Source: Methylobacterium organophilum (lineage in GTDB: Bacteria > Pseudomonadota > Alphaproteobacteria > Rhizobiales > Beijerinckiaceae). Taken from it: DNA of 64,000 bases. The notes beneath the pieces are model-generated. The model did not search any database, was not told the DNA's origin, and saw only the letters and a program-made list of their open reading frames with translations. The stretch is from contig NZ_BPQV01000014.1 in assembly GCF_022179465.1 (NCBI RefSeq), positions 110,098 through 174,097 of the forward strand, given 5' to 3'. A program made the translations under genes and the position numbers. Positions 8,763 through 15,684 of the stretch are shown here, in pieces. Numbering within the stretch: the first letter of the stretch is position 1; every line of letters starts with the position of its first letter.

Positions 8763-9068
8763 CTATCCCGCCTGACCGACGCCCGTGGAGAGGGCGAGCC
8801 AGAGGGCGGCGCCGAGCCCGAGGAGCGGCAGGCCGAGCCCGATGGTGGCCGCCTTCAGGGAGCGGGCGGAGAAGACGTAGAGAACGGCCAGCGCCATGAC
8901 GGCAAAGCTCGCCAGGGTGGAGGCGGTCACGGCCTCGGCCCGGTCGAGGGGAAGGGTCAGGGAGAGCAGGGCCGTCAGCAGCGCGGCGAGCCCGTAGCCG
9001 CCGAGAGCCGCGAGCGCGATTCGCCCGGCGACGGCGGCACGATCGGCCAGGGTGAGGGACCGACTCAC
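8763..9068 (-). CDS. DUF3649 membrane protein, first gene of iron-type cluster
   Basis: A 101-residue protein with three predicted TM helices: IALAALGGYGLAALLTALLSL, TASTLASFAVMALAVLYVF and AATIGLGLPLLGLGAALWLAL. It matches the small DUF3649 proteins that precede PepSY-TM genes in iron-uptake clusters. The GTG start at 9068 is supported by a GAGGAG ribosome site. No TonB-dependent receptor or siderophore gene lies upstream in this window, so the module may serve a receptor encoded elsewhere. Confidence 0.72.
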   Translation of the reverse strand: MSRSLTLADRAAVAGRIALAALGGYGLAALLTALLSLTLPLDRAEAVTASTLASFAVMALAVLYVFSARSLKAATIGLGLPLLGLGAALWLALSTGVGQAG

Positions 9069-9678
9069 GCAACGCGCTCCTCAATTTCTGCGTGACGCCG
9101 CGGGGAGACCCGGCGCCCCGGGACGAGACCCGCGGCGCGACCGGTCCCGCGACGGGAACCGGGTTCGCGGATAGCAGCCCGGGCCAGCGCGAAGCAACGC
9201 GAATGTTATGGAACCGTTCTAATCAAGCGGTTGAGGCAGAAGGGGTTTTCCCGAGCCTGGGAAAGGATGCGCCCGTCCTCCTCCGGGACGAATGCGCATC
9301 GGCGGACCGGACGGGCCCGTTCGAGCCACCCGATCCGCCGAAGGCGACGTCGCCCTGCTGGGGGGCTGCAGGCGTGCCGCGCATGCCGTTCTAGATTGCA
9401 ATTAATGCTGCATTGTTTCGGAGCCGCGCCCGCGAGAGCCCGGAAGCGGGACAAAGCGGCCTCCGCCGCCGATTCACCGCCGTCCCATCCGATCGTCGAG
9501 TCGGAGCCCGCTCCCCTGGCGCCCGGCAGACGCGGCTCGGGAACTGCGTCTTCTGTGCCATGGTTGACGATTCCTGTGCGCAAGCGACCCGGGATTCGCA
9601 TCCGCATTCCCCATCTGGGGGATGAACCCCGATGCTACCTCATGTTGATCTTTGCTCGCTGTGGTGGGGAACACGTCC
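9069..9678. other. Gene-free stretch of 610 bp upstream of the iron-type cluster
   Basis: No convincing gene. Several overlapping frames exist on both strands, but they are Arg/Pro-rich shadows. The stretch contains the 17-bp palindrome-like element at 9207-9223 about 140 bp upstream of the DUF3649 start, and a short AT-rich patch near 9390-9415. It probably holds the promoters for the iron-type cluster (leftward) and the small gene at 9679 (rightward). Confidence 0.5.
9207..9223. promoter_or_regulatory. Possible Irr/ICE-type iron-responsive box
   Basis: TATGGAA-CCG-TTCTAAT resembles the alphaproteobacterial Irr (ICE) box, TTTAGAA-N3-TTCTAAA as I recall it: 5 of 7 positions on the left arm and 6 of 7 on the right. 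It lies upstream of an operon whose family context is iron uptake. A near copy lies at 28155-28171, upstream of an unrelated operon, which weakens an iron-specific reading. Confidence 0.35.
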
Positions 9679-9879
9679 ATGCGAAGCTCAACGACTCTTC
9701 CTGGCTGGGTCATGCGCCAGCTCAATCGTCGGGCCGGCCGGTACAATGACGACAAGATCGTGCGCTGGATCAGCCTGAATCCCGGACGTGACCGGGCGGA
9801 CCTGCAGGGCGAGCTGCAGGAGGGCGGCTCCGACAACGTGGTGGATTTCAACAGCCGCCGTCTCCTCGCCGCCTCCTGA
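9679..9879 (+). CDS. Small protein of unknown function
   Basis: A 66-residue protein, unrecognised. It is basic at the N-terminus (MRSSTTLPGWVMRQLNRRAG) and has balanced composition after that, with the C-terminal motif DNVVDFNSRRLLAAS. Support for it being real: its codon composition looks less like a shadow frame than the alternatives here, GGGGAACACGTCC precedes the ATG, and a clear hairpin terminator follows 34 bp after its stop. Confidence 0.45.
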   Translation: MRSSTTLPGWVMRQLNRRAGRYNDDKIVRWISLNPGRDRADLQGELQEGGSDNVVDFNSRRLLAAS

Positions 9880-9912
9880 AGCGGCCACCCTCAAGAAACT
9901 TGACGTTGATTC

Positions 9913-9935
9913 AAGCCGTCCCGTCGGGGCGGCTT
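9913..9935. terminator. Hairpin terminator between convergent genes
   Basis: Arms AAGCCGTCCC and GGGGCGGCTT pair over ten positions (one T-G wobble) around a GTC loop. A T-rich run (CTTCTTCGTGTTTC) follows on the plus strand. It sits between the small plus-strand gene ending at 9879 and mrpD ending at 9945, so it may serve both directions. Confidence 0.7.
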
Positions 9936-9944
9936 CTTCGTGTT

Positions 9945-11726
9945 TCAGGCCAGCATCAGCCGGGCGGCGATCAGAGCGAGGCCGAGGGCGAGCCAGGTCA
10001 CGTAATCGCCGACGAGCCCGCTATGGGCCGCCTCCAGGATCCGGTTGGGCAGGGAGGCGGTGCGCCGCAACCCGCCGGTGAGCCCCGCCGGCAGATGGGC
10101 GCGGGACAGGTCGTAGCCCGCCACCACCAGGGCGAGCACCACGGAGAGCCAGGGCAGCCACGGCGCGGCCTCGGCCGCGGTGACGGTCGCGCCGCCCGCA
10201 TGGGCGAAGGCCGGCACCGCATCCCGCGCCAGGCGCTCCACCGGCCCGGCGGGCACGGCGAGCGCGACGGCGAGCAGGAAAAGGCAGGGGCTCAGCATCA
10301 GCCACAGCGGCCGGTCCGCCTTCTCGCGCTCCGCCTCGCTCGGCGCCCGTTCCTCGTCGCCGGCCACCGCCCCCCAGCCGAGGAAGATCCGGCCGGCGGC
10401 GCGCAGGACCGCGGCGCCGGTCAGGCCGCAGCCGACGAGGCTCGCGGCGAGGGCGACACCATGCCCGTCCCGGGCGAGCGCGCCCTGCAGCAGGTGGGTG
10501 CCGTGATCGAGCAGGCCGAGGGGGAGCCCCGCCAGCAGCAGGCCGCCCAGCGCCATCGCCGCGCCGGTGGGCCCGAGGCCGCGGCCGAGCCCGCGCAGGC
10601 CGATCTCGTCGATGCTGGCGCGGGTGGCGAGGAGGATGCCCGCGACCATGAACAGGGCGCCCTTCACCAGCCCGTGGCCGACGAGATAGACGAGGAAGCC
10701 GCCGAGCCCGGCCTGGGACAGGGCGCCGATGCCGAGCATCATGATGCCGGCATGGCTGATGGTGGAGAAGGCGAGCAGGCGCTTCAGGTGACGCTGCTTG
10801 AAGGCCATCACCCCGCCGAGCAGGGCGGTGACGCCACCGAGCCAGACCATGGCGTCGGAGACCGTACCGGCGATCCGGTCCGAGGCCGAGAACACGACCC
10901 AGACGAGCTTGGCGAGGCCGAACAGCCCCAGGGAGACCATCGCCCCCGAAAAGATCACCGAGACCGGGCTCGGGGCGACGGCATGGGCATCGGCCAGCCA
11001 GAACTGGAAGGGCACCATCGCCGCCTTGATCATCAGGGCAGTGGCGATCAGGCAGAAGGCCGCCGCGACCAGCGCGTCGCGGGGATGGGCGGCCACCGCC
11101 ATGCGCAGCCCCTCGAAATCGAGGGTGCCGGCCCGGGCATAGATCAGACCGATGCCGCCGAGCATCAGGAAGCCGGCGAGGCTGTTGGTGACGGTGAAGT
11201 TGAGCGCCCCCGACAGGGCGGAGCTCTCCAGCCGGTAGGCGGTGAGCGCGAAGGCCGCCACCGACATCACCTCGAACCAGACGAACAGGTTGAACAGGTC
11301 GCGGGTGAAGCAGAAGCCCGTCATCGCCGCCAGGAACAGCAGCATCAGCACCTGGAAATGCCCGTGCACCTCGGCGAAGTAGCCCCAGGCGAAGACGAAG
11401 GCCGCCGCGTAGAGCAGGCCGATGAAGGCCGCGATCCAGGCGCTCGCCGCATCGACCTGGAAGCCGATGCCCACGGCCTGCCCCGCCCGGGGCGCCCAGC
11501 CGCCGAACCAGTAGACCAGCGGCCCCGCTTCCGCCGCCCGCAGGGCGATGAGCCCGGACAGGCCGCTGCAGAGGAGCGCCGTCAGGGTGGCGAGGATGTC
11601 GGGTAGAGGGCCCCGCATCCGGCCGGACAGAGCGAGGGTGAGGGCGCCGACGAGGAGCGGCAGGGCGACCGGCAGGGGCGGCAGCACGGAGGAGGGCAGC
11701 CAGGCGAGGGAATCGGCCGGGCTCAT
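9945..11726 (-). CDS. mrpD: Mrp/Mnh antiporter subunit D
   Basis: A 593-residue, about 14-TM proton-conducting subunit homologous to complex I NuoL/M/N. Key ion-path residues are present: Glu152 in LFNLFVWFEVMSV (TM5) and Lys234 in LMIKAAMVPFQFWLADAHA, followed by APSPVSVIFSG. It is longer than typical MrpD (about 500), with a C-terminal extension of extra hydrophobic helices. As part of the Mrp complex it would exchange Na+ or K+ for protons at the inner membrane for pH and salt homeostasis. Its ATG overlaps the mrpC stop by 4 bp. It is the last gene of the operon and, unusually, the only NuoL-like subunit in it. Confidence 0.9.
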   Translation of the reverse strand: MSPADSLAWLPSSVLPPLPVALPLLVGALTLALSGRMRGPLPDILATLTALLCSGLSGLIALRAAEAGPLVYWFGGWAPRAGQAVGIGFQVDAASAWIAAFIGLLYAAAFVFAWGYFAEVHGHFQVLMLLFLAAMTGFCFTRDLFNLFVWFEVMSVAAFALTAYRLESSALSGALNFTVTNSLAGFLMLGGIGLIYARAGTLDFEGLRMAVAAHPRDALVAAAFCLIATALMIKAAMVPFQFWLADAHAVAPSPVSVIFSGAMVSLGLFGLAKLVWVVFSASDRIAGTVSDAMVWLGGVTALLGGVMAFKQRHLKRLLAFSTISHAGIMMLGIGALSQAGLGGFLVYLVGHGLVKGALFMVAGILLATRASIDEIGLRGLGRGLGPTGAAMALGGLLLAGLPLGLLDHGTHLLQGALARDGHGVALAASLVGCGLTGAAVLRAAGRIFLGWGAVAGDEERAPSEAEREKADRPLWLMLSPCLFLLAVALAVPAGPVERLARDAVPAFAHAGGATVTAAEAAPWLPWLSVVLALVVAGYDLSRAHLPAGLTGGLRRTASLPNRILEAAHSGLVGDYVTWLALGLALIAARLMLA

Positions 11727-12133
11727 GCGCGCCCGTCCTTCCCGTCCGCGGATCTCCCGGCGGGCGCGCCGGGACCCTGCGGATGCATCGGCCGCAGCAT
11801 CTCCGGGTCGAGGGTGCCGCGCCGCTTGTGGATCTGGATCGCCAGCACGAGGAGCAGCGCGCTCACCGTGGCGCCGACGACGATGTCGGTGAGCACCAGC
11901 GCCTGGACCACGGGATCGACGGCGGGGGTGCCGGGCGGGTGGTCGTAGAAGATCGGCGCCACCGCATCGAAGCGGTAGCCGACCGCGAGCAGCAGCACGT
12001 AGGTCGCCGACTGGCAGACGGAGAGGCAGCCGACGAGGTGGATGGCGTTGCGGCTCGTGGCGATGCCGTAGAGGCCGATGGCGAAGAGCCAGCCGGCCAC
12101 CGCATAGGGCAGGGCACCGAGGAAGGCGCCCAT
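11723..12133 (-). CDS. mrpC: Mrp/Mnh antiporter subunit C
   Basis: A 136-residue NuoK-like membrane subunit. It has three TM helices: YAVAGWLFAIGLYGIATS, the SVCQSATYVLLLAVGY region and DIVVGATVSALLLVLAIQI. The family pattern PVVQALVLTDIVVGATVSALLL, with a conserved acidic residue in TM3, is clear. The C-terminal 35 residues are polar and Gly/Pro-rich. It lies 1 bp after mrpB and overlaps mrpD by 4 bp. Confidence 0.9.
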   Translation of the reverse strand: MGAFLGALPYAVAGWLFAIGLYGIATSRNAIHLVGCLSVCQSATYVLLLAVGYRFDAVAPIFYDHPPGTPAVDPVVQALVLTDIVVGATVSALLLVLAIQIHKRRGTLDPEMLRPMHPQGPGAPAGRSADGKDGRA

Positions 12134-12134
12134 G

Positions 12135-12908
12135 TCAGGCCTCCTCCGAGGAAGCGTCGTCGTCCTCCGGCGCCCGCGTCTCCTCCATGAATTCGAGGAA
12201 GAGCTGGGTGAAGCCGCCGAAGACGGCCAGCGCCACGGCCAGGTTGGCCACGAGGATCAGGCCGCCGGAGAACAGGTCCTTGAAGCTGCCCAGCGGCAGG
12301 GTGTTCTCGAGGAAGGCGGCGCCGAGCAGCATCGGCCCGAGGCCGCACAGGGTGAAGAGCAGGGCGCCCCCGCCCTCCAGGGCATCGAGCCACTCGGCGT
12401 GGATCGCCGCGCGCCAACCGGCATAGCCCTCGCCGAGATAGAAGAGCAGGGTGCCCGAGGCGAGGATGACGCCGCCCTGGAAGCCGCCGCCGGGCGTCAC
12501 CGTGGCATGGAGCACGACGTAGAGGCCGAACACCACGGTGGGCGGCCCGAACAGGCGGCAGAGCAGGGTCACGGCCTCCGCCCGCGGCACCACCGGCCGG
12601 CCGGGCAGGCGGATGGCGCGGTCGGTCGCCTTCTTGCCCCGGGAGCCGCGCAGCAGCACCACGGTGCCGGCGATGGCCGCGAGCAGCATGAACTCCTCGC
12701 CGAGGGTGTCGAGGCCGCGGATGTCGAAATTGATCGCGCTCACCAGGTTGGCGACGTGGCGCTCCTTCGGCCCGATCTCGTTGATCAGCGCGCCATAGGG
12801 CGGCAGGTCGGTGCCGAAGCCCGGCATCGCCCCCAGAACCGCGACGAGCCCCGGCAGCAGCAGGAGGGCGGCGAGCCCGAGCAGGGCGAGGCGCAGCGGG
12901 CGGCTCAC
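12135..12908 (-). CDS. mrpB: Mrp/Mnh antiporter subunit B with MbhE-like N-terminus
   Basis: A 257-residue membrane protein made of two parts. Residues 1 to about 95 correspond to the MbhE-like segment that normally forms the C-terminal end of MrpA (NLVSAINFDIRGLDTLGEEF). Residues from about 115 onward are the MnhB domain (GLYVVLHATVTPGGGFQGG). The GTG start at 12908 overlaps the stop of the DUF4040 gene by 4 bp. The acidic cytoplasmic tail ends EDDDASSEEA. This fusion helps explain how the operon keeps parts of MrpA without an mrpA gene. Confidence 0.87.
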   Translation of the reverse strand: MSRPLRLALLGLAALLLLPGLVAVLGAMPGFGTDLPPYGALINEIGPKERHVANLVSAINFDIRGLDTLGEEFMLLAAIAGTVVLLRGSRGKKATDRAIRLPGRPVVPRAEAVTLLCRLFGPPTVVFGLYVVLHATVTPGGGFQGGVILASGTLLFYLGEGYAGWRAAIHAEWLDALEGGGALLFTLCGLGPMLLGAAFLENTLPLGSFKDLFSGGLILVANLAVALAVFGGFTQLFLEFMEETRAPEDDDASSEEA

Positions 12909-13165
12909 GCGTCGGGCTCGCCGCGTTTCGATTGCGCCGTGCGCACGGAGCTGAGCGCCACCAGGAAGAGGAGGGGGACGGCAAGCGTGCCCACGGCCAG
13001 CTCCGACAGGGCGACATCCGGCGCCTGCAGGGCGAGGAAGAGCAGGGTGAGCACGAAGCCGTTGATCATCAGGGCGAAAACCTGGCGGCGCGGCTCGCGC
13101 ATCAGGACCACGCCGGTGCCCGATGCGGCGGCGAGGAGGAGGAGCAGGGCGAGGAGCAGGCTCAC
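12905..13165 (-). CDS. DUF4040/MbhD-like antiporter subunit
   Basis: An 86-residue, two- to three-helix protein starting with GTG at 13165 (4-bp overlap with mrpG). The sequence FALMINGFVLTLLFLALQAP followed by DVALSELAVGTLAVPLLFLV is the MbhD/DUF4040 signature. In classical Mrp operons this domain lies inside the C-terminal part of the large MrpA subunit. Here it stands alone, as in membrane-bound hydrogenase-like and related Mrp modules. Confidence 0.82.
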   Translation of the reverse strand: MSLLLALLLLLAAASGTGVVLMREPRRQVFALMINGFVLTLLFLALQAPDVALSELAVGTLAVPLLFLVALSSVRTAQSKRGEPDA

Positions 13166-13458
13166 GCGTCCCGGCCCTCCCGGATGAGCAGGGCCCGGCC
13201 GGTGGCATGGGACAGGGCCGCCCCCGCCAGGACGAGGAGCAGCATCATCGCCAGCACCTTGAAGGAGCGCGGGGAGGGGCCGTCCGCACAGAAGGCGGCG
13301 AGGCTGATGCAGGCCCCGGCGACGGCGTTGGAGAACGAGACGGCGTGCAGGATGTCGAGGCCCGAGCGCAGGCGCAGGGCCGCCAGGGCGCCGAGCCACA
13401 GGCTCAGCACCGCGCCGGTGAGCGACAGGATCACGAGAAGATCGGCGAGGCCGCTCAC
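13162..13458 (-). CDS. mrpG: Mrp/Mnh antiporter subunit G
   Basis: A 98-residue three-TM subunit. The start is GTG at 13458, overlapping the mrpF stop by 4 bp. The pattern LGALAALRLRSGLDILHAVS followed by VAGACISLAAF matches MnhG/PhaG, in which the family has R-x-P-D-x-x-x-R-x-H-A. The last helix is VLAMMLLLVLAGAALSHATG. Confidence 0.85.
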   Translation of the reverse strand: MSGLADLLVILSLTGAVLSLWLGALAALRLRSGLDILHAVSFSNAVAGACISLAAFCADGPSPRSFKVLAMMLLLVLAGAALSHATGRALLIREGRDA

Positions 13459-13712
13459 AGCCAGCGCTCCAGGAACACGGCGGTGAGCAAAGAGGCGGGC
13501 AAGCTGAGCACGACCAGGGTGAGGGCGAGGTCGATCGAGGAGGGCTGGTCGATCGCGAAGGTGAGGAGGATCAGAACCACCACCGTCACGGTGGAGGCGA
13601 GCTGGGCCGCCGCGAAGCGCCGGGCGATGTTGCCGCGATAGGCCGCGAGCCCCGACAGGGCGAGGGCCGGGACCAGGGCGCAGGCGGAAACGAGGAAGGG
13701 CGTCGCGCTCAT
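13455..13712 (-). CDS. mrpF: Mrp/Mnh antiporter subunit F
   Basis: An 85-residue subunit with three helices. It includes RGNIARRFAAAQLASTVTVV and FAIDQPSSIDLALTLVVLSL, close to the RGP...DRVVA...ALLDVALVLALLSF layout of MnhF. The ATG at 13712 overlaps the mrpE stop by 4 bp. It is needed for complex assembly in known Mrp systems. Confidence 0.85.
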   Translation of the reverse strand: MSATPFLVSACALVPALALSGLAAYRGNIARRFAAAQLASTVTVVVLILLTFAIDQPSSIDLALTLVVLSLPASLLTAVFLERWL

Positions 13713-14185
13713 CGCGCCGCGGCCCCCGGGGGCAGGACATGGACGAGGATGCGGCCGCGCTCGGCCTCGAGGCGCAGCACGAAGGCGTCCGGCGTGATCG
13801 AGGTGGCGAGCACCGAGACGGCGCGGCGGCCGGCCTCCTCCGCCGAATCCCCCCTCAAGGGACAGCCGATGATCTCGCCCTCGGTGGCCGCCCGCACCGT
13901 GCCGATCGGGCCGCCCCGCCAGACGCCGCGGGCGAGGCGCAGGCCGACGCGCAGGCTCTCCTTCGGCAACCGGGCGAGGGAGCCGGCAAGCGGCCGCAGG
14001 GCGTCGGGGCGGACCCTGAGCGAGTCCTGCCCGCAGAGGGCGAGCCAGCGCAGGGAGATCGTGCCGAGGGCGCCGCAGATCGCGGCGGCGAGGGCCTCGG
14101 TGGCGCTGACGCTGCCGACGAGGCCGAGATAGAGCAGGCTCAGCCCGAGCCAGGCGAGGGCGCCCGAGAGGAGGGTGCGGCCCAT
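13709..14185 (-). CDS. mrpE: Mrp/Mnh antiporter subunit E, first gene of operon
   Basis: A 158-residue subunit with two N-terminal TM helices (SGALAWLGLSLLYLGLVGSV and ALAAAICGALGTISLRWLAL). A soluble domain follows containing LPKESLRVGLRLARGVWRGG and LATSITPDAFVLRLEAERG, equivalent to the MnhE pattern LANSITLTPGT. I chose the ATG at 14185; a TTG 13 codons upstream is possible but less likely. Transcription probably starts in the 250 bp before the gene. Confidence 0.85.
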   Translation of the reverse strand: MGRTLLSGALAWLGLSLLYLGLVGSVSATEALAAAICGALGTISLRWLALCGQDSLRVRPDALRPLAGSLARLPKESLRVGLRLARGVWRGGPIGTVRAATEGEIIGCPLRGDSAEEAGRRAVSVLATSITPDAFVLRLEAERGRILVHVLPPGAAAR

Positions 14186-14437
14186 CGGCCAGGCTCCGCC
14201 GTTCCGTCGATCGAGCAAGCGCAACGGAAGGTCGCGGCCAAGGGTTCCGCGCTCTCGGGGTTCCGGCGCGAGGACCGCCTCCGCATGCGCGGGCGGATCT
14301 CACGAAATCGTCCGCGGAAAGGTTTCGGAAGCGGGGTCTTCCCCCGGCAACCCCCTTGGCAGCGCCGACCGGCAGGTTCATGCTGCCACAAAAAAGACAC
14401 CGTCGAAAAACGCGCGTCGTCGACCGGAGGTTACGCC

Positions 14438-14707
14438 ATGCTCATCGCCAATCGCCTCGTCAAATCCGCTTGGATCGCCGTCGAAGTCGGGCGGGAGCGC
14501 TGCGAGCGGGTGCTGGTGGTCGAGGCCTATATCGCGGTCAGCCCACTGGAGAAGGATTTCGACGCGGAGCGCTACGAGAAGGTCGTGGAGGACGTGCGCC
14601 GCGTGCTCGCCGAGAACCCGGCGATCGACCGCGCCTCGATCCTGAGCATGCACCGCGACAACAACTGCACCGCCCTGTTCCGGACCAAGCAGGCGAGCGC
14701 CGCCTGA
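14438..14707 (+). CDS. Small conserved-looking protein of unknown function
   Basis: An 89-residue soluble protein that I do not recognise. It has well-mixed composition and a clear ribosome site, CGGAGG, 8 bases before the ATG. The predicted fold is mixed strands and helices: AWIAVEVG, RVLVVEAYIAV, EKVVEDVRRVLAENPAID, then SILSMHRDNNCTALFRTKQA. It is divergent from the Mrp operon, with the start 252 bp from mrpE. Confidence 0.6.
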   Translation: MLIANRLVKSAWIAVEVGRERCERVLVVEAYIAVSPLEKDFDAERYEKVVEDVRRVLAENPAIDRASILSMHRDNNCTALFRTKQASAA

Positions 14708-14759
14708 TTCCGCGCCGCCTCTTCCCCACCTCTCATGACCGTGCGGTCGCGGGGCGTCC

Positions 14760-15128
14760 TCACTCCTGAGGGGCTTCGGCCGGATCGAAGTCCTGGCCGT
14801 GATAGGGCTCGTCGACGACCCGCGCTGCCCTGGGCGTGATGCCGGCGCGGCGCTGGTGCCGCGGCTCCCCGGAACTTCCGCAGCCCTGGCAGACGGAGCC
14901 CGCCGCACGCCGGCCGCGCTCCGCGATCACCCGGTCGAGATCCGCCTGACGCTCGGCGTAGTTCTGCTGCTCCCGCAGGGCCTGTTCCGTCGCCCGCCCG
15001 ATCATGGCCGCGGTCACCGCCGCCGACGACGCGGCGCCGGGAAGCGCCCCGGTCGCATCCTGCGCCGACGCCACCGGCGCGGCGCCGAGCAGGGCGACCA
15101 GCCCCAGCCCCCTCAACAAGCCCCGCAT
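14760..15128 (-). CDS. Exported small protein of unknown function
   Basis: A 122-residue protein with a good signal peptide, MRGLLRGLGLVALLGAAPVASA, cleaved before QDATG. The mature part contains helix-forming EQALREQQNYAERQADLDRV. A Cys pair, VCQGCG, is followed by an Arg-rich acidic-ended tail. Unrecognised. The upstream frame to 15281 is rejected because the signal peptide defines the start at 15128. Confidence 0.55.
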   Translation of the reverse strand: MRGLLRGLGLVALLGAAPVASAQDATGALPGAASSAAVTAAMIGRATEQALREQQNYAERQADLDRVIAERGRRAAGSVCQGCGSSGEPRHQRRAGITPRAARVVDEPYHGQDFDPAEAPQE

Positions 15129-15684
15129 GGTTGTCTCCTGCACTGGCATCGCAACCCAGCATAGACGCTCTCGCCCGGTCTGTCCGGTGCGCGGCATCGG
15201 AGCAAAGGGGGGAGCCTTCGCCCCTTGTCGGAAACTGTCCGGGCTGGCAAGGACCCCCAAGACTTCATCGAATAATGACAATTGTATGACAGTGTATTTT
15301 TCTCGAATTGTTGCGGATTAAAATCGAATATCTGATGTTTAGCCTGCTAAGTCATGGTATTGCTCGATAAATCTACAAGAAAACACTCAAAAGAACTTTC
15401 AACAACATCCCATCAATGCTATCGGCACCGCATGTTCATGCATCGGCGGGTGGGATCTGCTGCGCGGTGGAGGGGCCCGAACTTGCGTTCGGCCATCGTG
15501 CGGCGATCCGGATCGCCTGCATCGCCTCGGGCGGTGCGGATGCGGGACAGCGGCCGGTGCGGTCGCGACCGGACAGGCGCGGCACGGGCTCCGTGCGCTC
15601 TCAAGCAATGACGGCACGCTCCGGCCCGGCCTGACGCGGCGCGCGCGGCCGGCCGGCACAGCGAACCCTTGGGGACCTGAAACG
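15129..15684. other. Gene-free stretch of 556 bp, porin promoter region
   Basis: No credible gene. An AT-rich island at about 15265-15420 stands out from the GC-rich surroundings and includes the 14-bp motif at 15271-15284. It probably carries the promoter(s) of the porin gene. It is also the kind of AT-rich tract bound by MucR/Ros-type regulators. Confidence 0.5.
15271..15284 (+). promoter_or_regulatory. 14-bp AT-rich motif shared with the cyoA promoter region
   Basis: AATAATGACAATTG occurs here on the plus strand and again, exactly, on the minus strand at 36164-36177 upstream of cyoA. A variant lies at 4468-4484. The left part resembles half of the classical Fur box, but a regulator cannot be named from the sequence. 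Confidence 0.4.

Noticed and set aside
9206-9607. A 133-residue minus-strand frame in the 9.1-9.7 kb gap
   Set aside because: Arg/Pro-rich, no ribosome site and no fold-like pattern. It overlaps several equally poor frames.
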